Of a DNA stretch of 64,000 bases, positions 8,934 through 17,254 are shown in pieces. This DNA is from Catellatospora sp. IY07-71 (lineage in GTDB: Bacteria; Actinomycetota; Actinomycetes; Mycobacteriales; Micromonosporaceae). The stretch is taken from positions 660,501 through 724,500 of the forward strand of contig NZ_AP023360.1 in the NCBI RefSeq assembly GCF_018326265.1, written 5' to 3'. Numbering within the stretch: position 1 is the first letter of the stretch; each line of letters begins with the position of its first letter. The notes under the pieces were generated by a model. It made no database searches. It saw nothing but the letters and a program-made list of their open reading frames with translations, and was not told the DNA's origin. Position numbers and translations under genes: made by a program.

Positions 8934-10442
8934 TCATGCCTGGCGGCGAAACCCGCGCCAGCTCCAGAACCCGGCCACGCCGAGCAGCCCGCCCAGCGTC
9001 ACCACCAGCGCCGCCATCAGCGCCACCTGCCAGACCACCGGCCCCGTGCGCACCGCGCCGGTCACCGGCAGCGCCCCGCCCGACGCGTACGCCGCCGCGG
9101 CCAGCAGCAGCCCCGCCACCACGCCCGCGGCCAGCGCCGAGCCGCACATCCGCAGCCAGCGCGCGGGCGGGGTGACCACGTCGCCGTGCCGCGTCCGGCG
9201 CGGCCGCAGCCGGCGGCGCGCCATCAGCGCCGCGGCAGCCGCCCCGGCCAGCAGCGGCAGCACGGTCAGCAGCCAGCCGACCCCGCGCAGCGGGCCGTCC
9301 GGCACCCCGGCGAACACCGGCAGCTGCGTCAGCGGCAGCGTGCCCGCCGCGAAGCCCGGCCCGAGCAGGTAGGACGCCGCCCAGACGGCGAGGTTGGGCC
9401 CGTAGGCCAGGCTCAGCAGGGTGAGACCGGCCTGGCCGAGCACGCCGGTCGAGAACCCGGCCATGTCCCGGGCGGCCGCACCGCCGTTGATCGCGACGGC
9501 CAGCCCCACCGCGCCCGCGCCGACCGCGAGGACCAGCAGCGCCGCCACCACCCCGGCCCGTACGCCGTCGCGCAGCAGCACCGGGGTGCGCCGGGCGAGG
9601 CGGCGCAGCACGCCACCGGCCCGCACCGAGCCGAGCGCCCCGGCCGCCAGGCCGAGCAGCGCGAAGTGCAGCCCGGCCCGCCACGGCAGCACCAGCAGCC
9701 CGGGCGCCTGGGCCAGCGCGGCCGCGGCGACGCCGAAGATGCCGTACACCAGCCCGACGGCGCCCGCGGCCAGGGCCGCCTGCCGGAGCGAGCCGCTGCC
9801 CTGCGCGCCGATGGCCCGGGTGGTGTGCACACCCGCCCGGCTGACCCGCCACAGCGCGAGCGCGGTGAGCGCGAGCGGGGCGAGCTCCATCGCGCCGAGC
9901 CGGCCGTCGAGCGCGACGGTGAGCGGCACGCCGTGGCCGAGCAGCCACCCGGCCAGCACGAAGCGCAGCGACAGGGCCCAGTCGATCGGGCCTTCGGCGG
10001 CCCGCACCGCGACCGTCAGCAGGAACAGCGGGCCGAGCAGCTGCAGCGCGGCCCAGCCGGTGTTGACCAGCGCCGCCACCGGCAGCGGCGCGCCGCGCGG
10101 GCGCCGCATCCCGGTGGGCCGCCCGCGCGGCAGCAGCACCGTCTCCATGGTGGAGACGTCCTCACCGGGCCGTCCGTGCGGGATGAGCACCGTGTCCATG
10201 GTGGCGATGTCACCGTCGGCGCCGTCCACGTCGGAGCCGTACCCGCTCGGGGCCGGACCGGCCGGGCGGGACAGGTCCAGCTTGACCGTCTCGCGCACGG
10301 CCACCCGGGCCTCGTCCGGTCCGGTCTCGGCCGCGCGCGATCGGGTGCCGGACACCTCGTCCGGGCGGGCCGGCTCCTCCTCGCCCGGCCCGACACGCCG
10401 CAGCTCAGGCGGCGCGCCGAGGGACTCACCATGCTCCGTCAT
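8934..10442 (-). CDS. PerM-like polytopic membrane protein (DUF6350 family)
   Basis: 502 residues from ATG 10442; GTG 10460 in frame is an alternative. A polar N-terminal region of about 120 residues contains a near-duplicate pair, TMDTVLIPHGRPGED and TMETVLLPRGRPTG. At least eight hydrophobic helices follow. The family and its position next to purN match Rv0955 (PerM), a membrane protein linked to cell division in mycobacteria; that role is transferred from the family. In other actinobacteria the gene commonly sits beside purN-purH, as it does here with small membrane genes inserted. Confidence 0.8.
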   Translation of the reverse strand: MTEHGESLGAPPELRRVGPGEEEPARPDEVSGTRSRAAETGPDEARVAVRETVKLDLSRPAGPAPSGYGSDVDGADGDIATMDTVLIPHGRPGEDVSTMETVLLPRGRPTGMRRPRGAPLPVAALVNTGWAALQLLGPLFLLTVAVRAAEGPIDWALSLRFVLAGWLLGHGVPLTVALDGRLGAMELAPLALTALALWRVSRAGVHTTRAIGAQGSGSLRQAALAAGAVGLVYGIFGVAAAALAQAPGLLVLPWRAGLHFALLGLAAGALGSVRAGGVLRRLARRTPVLLRDGVRAGVVAALLVLAVGAGAVGLAVAINGGAAARDMAGFSTGVLGQAGLTLLSLAYGPNLAVWAASYLLGPGFAAGTLPLTQLPVFAGVPDGPLRGVGWLLTVLPLLAGAAAAALMARRRLRPRRTRHGDVVTPPARWLRMCGSALAAGVVAGLLLAAAAYASGGALPVTGAVRTGPVVWQVALMAALVVTLGGLLGVAGFWSWRGFRRQA

Positions 10443-10566
10443 CAGGCTGTACCTAACCACAAACGAGCGGAGTTGACTACGAACTCTACCCCGTGGCCAT
10501 TTCGACCCGGTATGCGCATTAGGAGGGTTACGCTGCGTGCAAGGTCGTACTTCGAGGGAGGGTGTC

Positions 10567-10899
10567 GTGAGCTACACACCACCACCACCGCCGTCCGTGC
10601 CGCCGCCGCCACCACCGCCGCCGGTCCCACCGCCGCCGCCGTCGGGGATGCCGCCGGGCGGCGCGCCCCGGGCCGGGGGCGACAAGGTGACGCTGTGGGG
10701 TGTGCTCGGCATCGTCACCGCGCTGTGCTGCTGCGGCGTGCTCGGCATCGTCTTCGGCTGGCTCTCGGTGCGCGAGGCGAAGCAGTTCGGCAAGTCGCCG
10801 GTGCTCGGCTACATCGCGATCGCGATCGGCGTGCTCGGCATCATCGCCGACTTCTTCCGCTGGCCGAGGGTCTTCCGCGGCGACTTCAACATGGGCTGA
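10567..10899 (+). CDS. DUF4190-like membrane protein with polyproline head
   Basis: 110 residues from GTG 10567, chosen because GAGGGAGGGT ends about 5 nt upstream. The first 40 residues are almost pure proline runs. Two helices follow with a Cys-rich first helix (ALCCCGVLGIVFGWLSV). The gene is 12 bp ahead of a clear paralogue (10912). The function is unknown; the family pairs a short cytosolic Pro-rich arm with a two-helix anchor. Confidence 0.8.
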   Translation: MSYTPPPPPSVPPPPPPPPVPPPPPSGMPPGGAPRAGGDKVTLWGVLGIVTALCCCGVLGIVFGWLSVREAKQFGKSPVLGYIAIAIGVLGIIADFFRWPRVFRGDFNMG

Positions 10900-10911
10900 C
10901 GGGAGAACGTC

Positions 10912-11340
10912 ATGACGAACGAGCCGCTGCCCCCGTACGAGCCGCCGACGGGCCCGACGCCGCCGGGCGCGGCGACGCCGCCCCCGGTGACGCCACCACC
11001 GGTCACGCCGCCGCCGTCCATGCCGCCGCTCAACCCGCCGCCGCCACCGCCCGGCTCGCCGTACGAGCCCGCCAAGGCGCCCGGCCCCGGTGGACGCGAC
11101 AACGTGCAGCTCTACGGCATCATCGGCATCGTGACCGCGGTCGCCTGCTGCGGCCCGCTGGGCATCCTGTTCGGCTGGCTGTCCATGAAGGAGGCCCGGG
11201 AGCGCGGCGGCGACCAGACACTGGGCAAGGTCGGCTTCTGGCTGGGCATCGCGTTCACCGCGATCAGCCTGCTCGGCGCCCTGGCCTGGTGCGCCGCGCT
11301 CGCCATCGGCGGCAGCATGTCGAGCAACTACCAATACTGA
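10912..11340 (+). CDS. DUF4190-like membrane protein with polyproline head (paralogue)
   Basis: 142 residues from ATG 10912 with GGGAGAA upstream. It has the same layout as the preceding gene: a Pro-rich head of about 60 residues, then AVACCGPLGILFGWLSM and a second helix. The GWLSM/GWLSV turn and the paired Cys show a tandem duplication. It is transcribed with the preceding gene and closed by a strong hairpin. Confidence 0.82.
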   Translation: MTNEPLPPYEPPTGPTPPGAATPPPVTPPPVTPPPSMPPLNPPPPPPGSPYEPAKAPGPGGRDNVQLYGIIGIVTAVACCGPLGILFGWLSMKEARERGGDQTLGKVGFWLGIAFTAISLLGALAWCAALAIGGSMSSNYQY

Positions 11341-11350
11341 GCCGGTACGC

Positions 11351-11388
11351 GACGAGGGCGCCCTCCCGCACGGGAGAGCGCCCTCGTC
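11351..11388. terminator. Bidirectional terminator between the DUF4190 pair and sucD
   Basis: An 18-bp stem with one mismatch pairs 11351-11368 with 11371-11388 around a two-base loop. It serves the convergent genes on both sides. Confidence 0.8.
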
Positions 11389-11406
11389 GTGTGCTCAGGT
11401 CGCGGC

Positions 11407-12294
11407 TCAGAGGCCGGACATGACCTCGCGCATCAGGCGGGCGGTCTCCGACGGCGTCTTGCCGACCTTGACCCCGGCCGCCTCCAGCGCCTCCTTCTTG
11501 GCGTCGGCGGTGCCGGACGAGCCCGAGATGATCGCGCCCGCGTGGCCCATGGTCTTGCCGGGCGGAGCGGTGAAGCCGGCGATGTAGCCGACCACCGGCT
11601 TGGTCACGTGGGCCTTGATGAACTCGGCCGCGCGCTCCTCGGCGTCGCCGCCGATCTCGCCGATCATGACGATCGCGTCGGTGTCCGGGTCCTCCTGGAA
11701 CGCCGCGAGCGCGTCGATGTGGGTGGTGCCGATGATCGGGTCACCGCCGATGCCGACCGCGGTGGAGAAGCCGATGTCCCGCAGCTCGTACATGAGCTGG
11801 TAGGTCAGCGTGCCGGACTTGGACACCAGGCCGATGCGGCCGGAGCCGGAGATGTCGGCCGGGATGATGCCCGCGTTGCTGGCGCCCGGGGACGCGACGC
11901 CGGGGCAGTTCGGGCCGATGATCCGGGTCTTGTTGCCGGTGGCGACCGCGTGCGCCCAGAAGGCGGCCGAGTCGTGCACCGGCACGCCCTCGGTGATCAC
12001 GACGGCCAGGCCGATGCCCGCGTCGATCGCCTCGACGACCGCGCCCTTGGTGAAGGCCGGCGGCACGAAGATGACGGTGACGTCGGCGCCGGTCTCCTTC
12101 ATCGCGTCGGCCACCGAGCCGAACACCGGCACCTCGGTGCCGTCGAACTCGACGGTGGTGCCCGCCTTGCGCGGGTTCACGCCGCCCACGATGTTCGTGC
12201 CGGCCTTCAGCATGCGCCGGGTGTGCTTGGAGCCCTCCGAGCCGGTCATGCCCTGGACGATGACCTTGGAGTCCTTGGTGAGCCAGATAGCCAT
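11407..12294 (-). CDS. sucD: Succinyl-CoA synthetase alpha subunit
   Basis: 295 residues. It catalyses the TCA-cycle step succinyl-CoA + ADP/GDP + Pi to succinate + NTP. The CoA-binding fold starts at the N-terminus ([11 protein letters not shown]). The phosphorylated His is His251 in MGHAGAI, and the GxxGGD phosphate loop is present. It lies 8 bp after sucC and is the end of a two-gene operon. Confidence 0.97.
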   Translation of the reverse strand: MAIWLTKDSKVIVQGMTGSEGSKHTRRMLKAGTNIVGGVNPRKAGTTVEFDGTEVPVFGSVADAMKETGADVTVIFVPPAFTKGAVVEAIDAGIGLAVVITEGVPVHDSAAFWAHAVATGNKTRIIGPNCPGVASPGASNAGIIPADISGSGRIGLVSKSGTLTYQLMYELRDIGFSTAVGIGGDPIIGTTHIDALAAFQEDPDTDAIVMIGEIGGDAEERAAEFIKAHVTKPVVGYIAGFTAPPGKTMGHAGAIISGSSGTADAKKEALEAAGVKVGKTPSETARLMREVMSGL

Positions 12295-12302
12295 GAGTCA
12301 GA

Positions 12303-13481
12303 TCACTTCCCAGCCGCTGCGAGCTCGGCGGCGCGCTTGGCGGCGCCGTCCATGGTGTCGACCCGCTCCACGAGCGGGTTGTTGGCGCCGTCGAGGATGG
12401 CGCGACCGGCTTCGGCGTTGTTGCCGTCGAGGCGTACGACCAGCGGCTTGGTGACCTGCTCGCCGCGGCCCTCCAGCATGGCCAGCGCCTGCACGATGCC
12501 GTTGGCGACCGCGTCGCACGCGGTGATGCCGCCGAACACGTTCACGAAGACGCTCTTCACGGCCGGGTCGGACAGCACGATCTCCAGACCGTTGGCCATC
12601 ACCTCGGCCGACGCGCCGCCGCCGATGTCGAGGAAGTTCGCGGGCTTGACGCCGCCGAACTGCTCGCCCGCGTACGCCACCACGTCGAGGGTGGACATGA
12701 CCAGGCCCGCACCGTTGCCGATGATGCCGACCTCGCCGTCGAGCTTGACGTAGTTGAGGTCCTTGGCCTTGGCGGCCTGCTCCAGCGGGTCGACCGCGGC
12801 CTTGTCCTCGAGCGCCTCGTGGTCGGCGTGGCGGAAGCCGGCGTTCTCGTCCAGCGTGACCTTGGCGTCGAGGCAGAGCACCTTGCCCTCGGCGGTCTTG
12901 GCCAGCGGGTTGACCTCGACCAGGGTGGCGTCCTCGGCGATGAAGGTCTTCCACAGGTCCACCGCGATGGCGACGACCTGGTCGGCGACCTCGGCCGGGA
13001 AGTGGCCGGCGGTGACGATCTCACGGGCCAGCGCCTCGTCGACGCCGCGGTTGGCGTCGATCGCGATCTTCGCGACCTTCTCCGGCTGCTCCTCGGCGAC
13101 GGTCTCGATCTCCATGCCGCCCGCGACGCTGGCGATGCACAGGAAGGTGCGGTTCGCCCGGTCGAGCAGGTAGGAGAAGTAGTACTCCTCCGCGATGTTC
13201 GCGGTCTCGGCGAGCATCACCTTGTGGACCGTGTGGCCCTTGATGTCCATGCCGAGGATGTCGTTCGCGCGGGCGTACGCCTCTTCGGCGTCGGCCGCGA
13301 GCTTCACGCCGCCGGCCTTGCCGCGGCCGCCGACCTTCACCTGAGCCTTGACGACGACCCGGCCGCCCAGCCGCTCGGCGATGGCGCGGGCCTCCTCCGG
13401 GGTCTCGGCGACGCCACCGGCGAGCACGGGCAGGCCGTGCTTTTCGAAGACATCGCGCCCCTGGTACTCGTACAGGTCCAC
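12303..13481 (-). CDS. sucC: Succinyl-CoA synthetase beta subunit
   Basis: 392 residues, normal length. An N-terminal ATP-grasp domain carries [16 protein letters not shown] and the metal-binding VEVNPL. The C-terminal ligase domain carries GNGAGLVM and the glycine-rich DIGGGA loop, which meet the alpha-subunit phospho-His. It is the first gene of sucCD; the start at 13481 has an AAAGAGGT ribosome-binding site upstream on the minus strand. Confidence 0.97.
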   Translation of the reverse strand: MDLYEYQGRDVFEKHGLPVLAGGVAETPEEARAIAERLGGRVVVKAQVKVGGRGKAGGVKLAADAEEAYARANDILGMDIKGHTVHKVMLAETANIAEEYYFSYLLDRANRTFLCIASVAGGMEIETVAEEQPEKVAKIAIDANRGVDEALAREIVTAGHFPAEVADQVVAIAVDLWKTFIAEDATLVEVNPLAKTAEGKVLCLDAKVTLDENAGFRHADHEALEDKAAVDPLEQAAKAKDLNYVKLDGEVGIIGNGAGLVMSTLDVVAYAGEQFGGVKPANFLDIGGGASAEVMANGLEIVLSDPAVKSVFVNVFGGITACDAVANGIVQALAMLEGRGEQVTKPLVVRLDGNNAEAGRAILDGANNPLVERVDTMDGAAKRAAELAAAGK

Positions 13482-13601
13482 CGATACCTCTTTGTTGTCT
13501 TAGCCCACGGCGTCGCAGGCCGGACACCCGCTGCAACGCGTAGGGACCACTGCCCATCCTCCGCTGGCTGGGCCTTCCGCGCAGCCTAACGGTCGGTCAG
13601 C

Positions 13602-13668
13602 GTGAGGTATCGGCATGACCGCCCGGTGTGCCCAAATGCACACCGGGCGGTGCGGGTCGATACCTCAC
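13602..13668 (-). terminator. Two-tier hairpin at the 3' end of the 13665 gene
   Basis: An inner perfect 12-bp stem (13619-13630 with 13639-13650) is flanked by a second perfect 11-bp inverted repeat, GTGAGGTATCG (13602-13612) with CGATACCTCAC (13658-13668). The outer right arm includes the stop codon of the upstream minus-strand gene, so the structure could both end transcription and compete with terminating ribosomes. Confidence 0.7.
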
Positions 13669-14336
13669 GAGCCGACGGGCACCCGGCCCGCGGCCTGGTA
13701 GCGGAGCCCGGCGAGCAGCTCGTCCGGGGTCTGGCCGGCGGTGGCGATCGGCACGTGCACGTTGGTCCCGAGCTTCTTCATGCGCCGCTTCTGGGCGACC
13801 ACGACACCCGCGCGGGCGCTCGCGTCGCCCTGCTTGGCCAGGTTGAACTGCGGCTCGATGCGCGCGTCACGCGGCTTCACGCACAGCTGCGGGCCGTGCC
13901 AGTCGCGCACATAGATCGACTCGATGTGCTCCCAGGGCAGGTGCAGCACCCGCTTGGCGTCGAGGTTGGGGCGTACGTAGACGCCGTGCGCGTCGGCGGC
14001 CAGCGGCACGTTGCGCAGCTGGCGGCCGGCCGTGATCGGCAGCGACACCCCCAGGCCGATGACCAGCAGCAGCGCCCCGCCGCCGAGCAGGCCGGAGTTC
14101 ATGTTGCCGTAGCGGTTGCTGTGCACGGTCTCGCCCGAGTGCAGCAGCATGTAGACGCCGACCGGCAGCATGAACAGCGCGAGCAGCACGAGCACCACCA
14201 GCTCGCCGCGGCGGTGATGGAGGATGTGGCGCCAGGCTCCGGCGGGCCGGACCGCGAACGGCAGGTCCGCGGGCACCGTCTGGCGCAGCGTGGGCGTCGC
14301 CGGGGGCGGCGCGGGGGTGGGTTCGGGCATGGTCAT
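13665..14336 (-). CDS. Two-helix membrane protein with a C-terminal bPH-like domain
   Basis: 223 residues. A Pro-rich cytosolic head of about 40 residues leads to two hydrophobic segments (LVVLVLLALFMLPVGVYMLL and LLGGGALLLVIGLGVSLPI). A soluble domain with GVYVRPNLDAKRVLHLPWEHIESIYVR follows, the pattern of bacterial PH-like domains. The exact family is not recognised and no catalytic motif is visible. It lies behind sucCD's promoter region on the same strand and ends in an elaborate hairpin. Confidence 0.7.
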   Translation of the reverse strand: MTMPEPTPAPPPATPTLRQTVPADLPFAVRPAGAWRHILHHRRGELVVLVLLALFMLPVGVYMLLHSGETVHSNRYGNMNSGLLGGGALLLVIGLGVSLPITAGRQLRNVPLAADAHGVYVRPNLDAKRVLHLPWEHIESIYVRDWHGPQLCVKPRDARIEPQFNLAKQGDASARAGVVVAQKRRMKKLGTNVHVPIATAGQTPDELLAGLRYQAAGRVPVGS

Positions 14337-14515
14337 GGCGCGAGAACCTAGCAGCCCGTCACTCTTTCCGGTGACCCCTGGAAACCCCGTAACCCCGGCG
14401 GCAGGGCGTCGTTGAGTCTGATGTCAGAGCGCTGCGGAAAACAAAACCGAAGCGGGATGACACAAACGGCCGATGCCCTGTCGGTCGAGGGGTGGCGGCG
14501 GGGCGTCGTGCATAG

Positions 14516-14558
14516 AGGAGCCGGGCGTGTGAGGGGTGCGTCCGGCTCCTCCCTTTTT
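14516..14558 (+). terminator. Orphan intrinsic terminator on the plus strand
   Basis: AGGAGCCGG (14516-14524) pairs with CCGGCTCCT (14542-14550), followed by CCCTTTTTCTT on the plus strand. No plus-strand gene ends nearby: both neighbours read minus. It therefore implies an unannotated plus transcript in 14340-14560. Confidence 0.6.
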
Positions 14559-14578
14559 CTTCCATAGTTACAACGATC

Positions 14579-14604
14579 GCGCCCGTGCCTGGTGGCACGG
14601 GCGC
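14579..14604 (-). terminator. Terminator of the cobalamin-binding subunit gene
   Basis: GCGCCCGTGCC (14579-14589) pairs perfectly with GGCACGGGCGC (14594-14604). It lies 22 bp downstream of the minus-strand stop. Confidence 0.75.
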
Positions 14605-14625
14605 GGCGCTGTCTTGTGGGTCCGC

Positions 14626-15033
14626 TCAGGCGGGCTGGTTGGTGGCGACGTTGGCGCGCACCCAGTCCACGATCGCGTGGGTGGTCGCGCCCGGCGTGAA
14701 GACCTTGGCCACGCCCAGCCGCTCCAGCTCGGGGATGTCGGCGTCGGGGATGATGCCGCCGCCGAAGACCACCATGTCGCCCGCGCCGCGCTCGCGCAGC
14801 AGCTCGACGACGCGGGGGAACAGCGTCATGTGCGCGCCGGACAGCACGGACAGACCGACCGCGTCGGCGTCCTCCTGGATCGCGGTCTCCACGATCTGCT
14901 CCGCCGTCTGGTGCAGGCCGGTGTAGATGACCTCCATGCCGGCGTCGCGCAGGGCGCGGGCCACCACCTTCGCGCCGCGGTCGTGACCGTCGAGCCCGGG
15001 CTTGGCGACGACCACGCGAATACGACTGCCCAT
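14626..15033 (-). CDS. icmB: Cobalamin-binding small subunit of an acyl-CoA mutase (IcmB-like)
   Basis: 135 residues, a free-standing B12-binding domain. The signature [14 protein letters not shown] contains the lower axial His ligand, with SVLSGAH and [13 protein letters not shown] as the other cobalamin contacts. In Streptomyces a protein of this size and type, IcmB, is the small subunit of isobutyryl-CoA mutase and is encoded in the same neighbourhood as pcrA and sucCD. The large catalytic subunit is not in this window, so a role in another mutase (methylmalonyl-CoA type) is possible. A GAGGTGAG site precedes the ATG. Confidence 0.78.
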   Translation of the reverse strand: MGSRIRVVVAKPGLDGHDRGAKVVARALRDAGMEVIYTGLHQTAEQIVETAIQEDADAVGLSVLSGAHMTLFPRVVELLRERGAGDMVVFGGGIIPDADIPELERLGVAKVFTPGATTHAIVDWVRANVATNQPA

Positions 15034-15361
15034 CAGTGCTCACCTCTCCGCCGTACTGACCTTAACGAACGGTAACCCACCCGAGGGCGGTCACCGCCAG
15101 CGGTCCGTCCGTCTCTCAACGCGACGCCTGTATATACGGCCTGCTCCGCATGCCGTCACCGTGGGTATTCGTAACTTATATGTATGAATAGGGTCGTTAT
15201 CGGGCAAGCCGGGCCGGACAGTCGCACCGACAGCTAACAGGGGGCGGACAGGAGCTTGTGCCTACCCCTACGGGTTCGTTAAGTTGTGCCGCAGTGCCAT
15301 CCCAAAGTGGGTGACAGAGCGTCGGGCCCCCCACCGGCGCCACCGATGACGGAGGCTGTTC
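15034..15361. other. Intergenic region (328 bp) upstream of icmB-like and M23 genes
   Basis: No gene is seen. It holds the divergent promoters of the minus-strand mutase subunit and the plus-strand peptidase. An unusually AT-rich patch (about 15165-15200) contains TATATGTATGAAT. GTCGCACCGACAGCTAACAG at 15221-15240 resembles the 3' core of the ydaO c-di-AMP riboswitch, but the matching 5' half was not found. GGAGG at 15351-15355 is the ribosome-binding site of the peptidase. Confidence 0.5.
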
Positions 15362-16081
15362 GTGCCCGAGCAATACAGGCCGGAGCTGGTACGGGAGAGT
15401 GACCGCTATCGCGGTCGGCGCCGGGTGTCCACCCCCTCGCGCAGCAGGTACGCCGCCGTCGTCACCACCGCCCTGGTCGGAGCCGGGATCGTCGCCCTCG
15501 GGGCAGGCGCCGGCATCCAGGACGCCAAGACCGATGCGCTGATCGGCGACGCCGCGGCGCTCTCCGCCGCCGGGCTCGACGGGCGTGACGACGCCGCCGA
15601 CCGCGCCAGCCGCGGCGACGACCGCACGCTGAGCACCTCCATCTCCTCCGCGCCGAACGCCTGGGTGCTCCCCGCGCACGACTTCCGCCTCACCTCCCGC
15701 TACGGGCAGCGCTGGGGCAAGCTGCACAAGGGCGTCGACGTCGCGCTTAACGAGGGCGTCCCGTTCGCCACGCTGCACGCGGGCACGGTCGTGCAAGCCG
15801 GCTGGAACGGCGGCTACGGCATCTCGGTGATCGTCGACCACGGCGACGGCGTCAAGACGGTCTACGGCCACGCGAGTGCGCTGCTGGTCAAGGTCGGGCA
15901 GAAGGTCCAGGCCGGCGACATCATCGCCCTCTGCGGCAGCACGGGTCACTCCTTCGGCCCCCATCTGCACCTCGAGGTCCACGTGAACAACGTGGCCGTG
16001 GACCCGATCCCGTGGCTCAAGAAGCGCGGGCTCGACCTCGAATTGGAGATCGAGGCGGCCTACGACGGCTCGATCAGCTGA
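15362..16081 (+). CDS. M23 family metallopeptidase (membrane-anchored peptidoglycan endopeptidase)
   Basis: 239 residues from GTG 15362, 6 nt behind GGAGG. A basic N-terminus and one hydrophobic helix (about 31-50) anchor or export it. The LytM/M23 domain occupies about 100-220, with zinc ligands His122 and Asp126 in LHKGVDVA and the His-x-His pair 201-203 in GPHLHLEVH. Such enzymes cut peptidoglycan cross-bridges in the cell envelope. A second, clearly paralogous M23 gene follows at 16357. Family and synteny match Rv0950c next to the uvrD1/pcrA gene. Confidence 0.9.
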   Translation: MPEQYRPELVRESDRYRGRRRVSTPSRSRYAAVVTTALVGAGIVALGAGAGIQDAKTDALIGDAAALSAAGLDGRDDAADRASRGDDRTLSTSISSAPNAWVLPAHDFRLTSRYGQRWGKLHKGVDVALNEGVPFATLHAGTVVQAGWNGGYGISVIVDHGDGVKTVYGHASALLVKVGQKVQAGDIIALCGSTGHSFGPHLHLEVHVNNVAVDPIPWLKKRGLDLELEIEAAYDGSIS

Positions 16082-16093
16082 GAAACGGCTCGC

Positions 16094-16128
16094 AGCCGCC
16101 CGGTTTCAGGGTGATCCGGGCGGCTTTG
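16094..16128 (+). terminator. Terminator after the first M23 gene
   Basis: AGCCGCCCGG (16094-16103) pairs with CCGGGCGGCT (16116-16125) and is followed by TTTG. It lies 12 bp after the stop, so the two M23 genes are probably separate transcripts. Confidence 0.75.
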
Positions 16129-16356
16129 TCGTGTTCGGGGAGCACGTCGGGTGGCCCCGGTCACCGGATTCGGGTGGCGCAGGTCACTCGACCCCGATGG
16201 GACTCCGGGTCGGTGTGGGTACGAAAACCGGGCAAAGTTCCTGAGTCGTACATGCCGGATTGTCCGGATCAGCTGAGGCACGGGGTGGTCGGACCGGATT
16301 CGACCAGGCAACCTGGTTCGAGCCCGTGTCAACGAAGACCCGGAGGTTCCCACCTC

Positions 16357-17160
16357 ATGCAAGGCAGCAAGACCGAACTCCTCAAGACCGCCCGCGCCAA
16401 GTTCGACCTGGTCAACGACAAGATCCGTAGCGGCCTGCACGGTCGCTCCCGTCAGGTCGTCGCCGTCGCGGTTCTGGCCGGTGTCACGTCTGTAGGCTTC
16501 GTCGCCGCCAACATCGACAACGGACCCGAGTCGATGACACCCGTGGCCCAGACCACCACGGTCAAGCGGGAGGCCGCGGCCGACCGCGCCGACCGCGCCG
16601 CGCGGCCCGCCGCGAAGGCCAACGTCGCCGCCCCCAAGGCCGCGCCGAAGGCAGCGCCCAAGACCGCCCCCAAGGCAGTCCAGCCCGCCCAGGCCAAGGC
16701 CAAGGCCGGCACCACGGTGCCCAAGGCCGCCCCGAAGGCCGCCGCGCCGGTCAAGGCCGCTCCCCTGTGGGGCAGCCCGATGCCGGGCGCGCAGGTCACC
16801 TCCTGCTTCGGCCAGCGCTGGGGCGTGCTGCACGCCGGCGTCGACCTGGCCGAGCCGGCCGGCACCCCGATCCGCGCGGTCGGCCCCGGCACCGTGTTCA
16901 GCACCGGCTGGGCCTACAGCGGCTACGGCATCTCCGTCGTCGTCGACCACGGTGACGGCTACTTCACGCACTACGCCCACATGAGCCGCGACGCGGTCCA
17001 GCTCGGCCAGAAGGTCAAGGCCGGCGACCTGCTGGGCTACGAGGGCTCCACCGGTGACTCCACCGGCCCGCACCTGCACTTCGAGGTGCACAAGGGCATG
17101 TGGAACCAGATCGAGCCGAGCGGGTGGCTGAAGGCCCGCGGCGTGCCGATCAACTGCTGA
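16357..17160 (+). CDS. M23 family metallopeptidase with Ala/Lys/Pro-rich stalk
   Basis: 267 residues from ATG 16357, with GGAGG at 16342-16346. A cytosolic head and one helix (about 33-52) are followed by a stalk (70-135) built of repeated APKAAPK/APKTAPK units, suited to crossing or binding the wall. The M23 domain has His159 and Asp163 in LHAGVDLA and His239/His241 in GPHLHFEVH. Cys150 and Cys267 flank the domain and could form a disulfide. The 275-bp gap upstream (16082-16356) holds the previous terminator and its own promoter. Confidence 0.9.
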   Translation: MQGSKTELLKTARAKFDLVNDKIRSGLHGRSRQVVAVAVLAGVTSVGFVAANIDNGPESMTPVAQTTTVKREAAADRADRAARPAAKANVAAPKAAPKAAPKTAPKAVQPAQAKAKAGTTVPKAAPKAAAPVKAAPLWGSPMPGAQVTSCFGQRWGVLHAGVDLAEPAGTPIRAVGPGTVFSTGWAYSGYGISVVVDHGDGYFTHYAHMSRDAVQLGQKVKAGDLLGYEGSTGDSTGPHLHFEVHKGMWNQIEPSGWLKARGVPINC

Positions 17161-17195
17161 TCCTTCCGCACACCCATCCCGCACCCCCGTGCACG

Positions 17196-17233
17196 AAGCT
17201 CCCGTCACGCCCACAGCGTGACGGGAGCTTTGT
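17196..17233. terminator. Bidirectional terminator between M23 gene and pcrA
   Basis: A perfect 15-bp stem, AAGCTCCCGTCACGC (17196-17210) with its complement at 17216-17230, surrounds a five-base loop and ends in TTT. The outer arm is the same sequence as in the terminator at 4917. Confidence 0.85.
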
Positions 17234-17254
17234 TCGTGTACGGGAGCCGTACGG

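Noticed and set aside
16300..16335. GGTTCGAGCCC resembling a tRNA T-arm
   Set aside because: The flanking bases do not form the 5-bp T stem and no acceptor or anticodon arm is present.
16082..16356. Possible riboswitch upstream of the second M23 gene
   Set aside because: TTCGAGCCCGTGTCAACG recalls parts of ydaO elements, but the conserved AGCTAAC core and the 5' half are missing.
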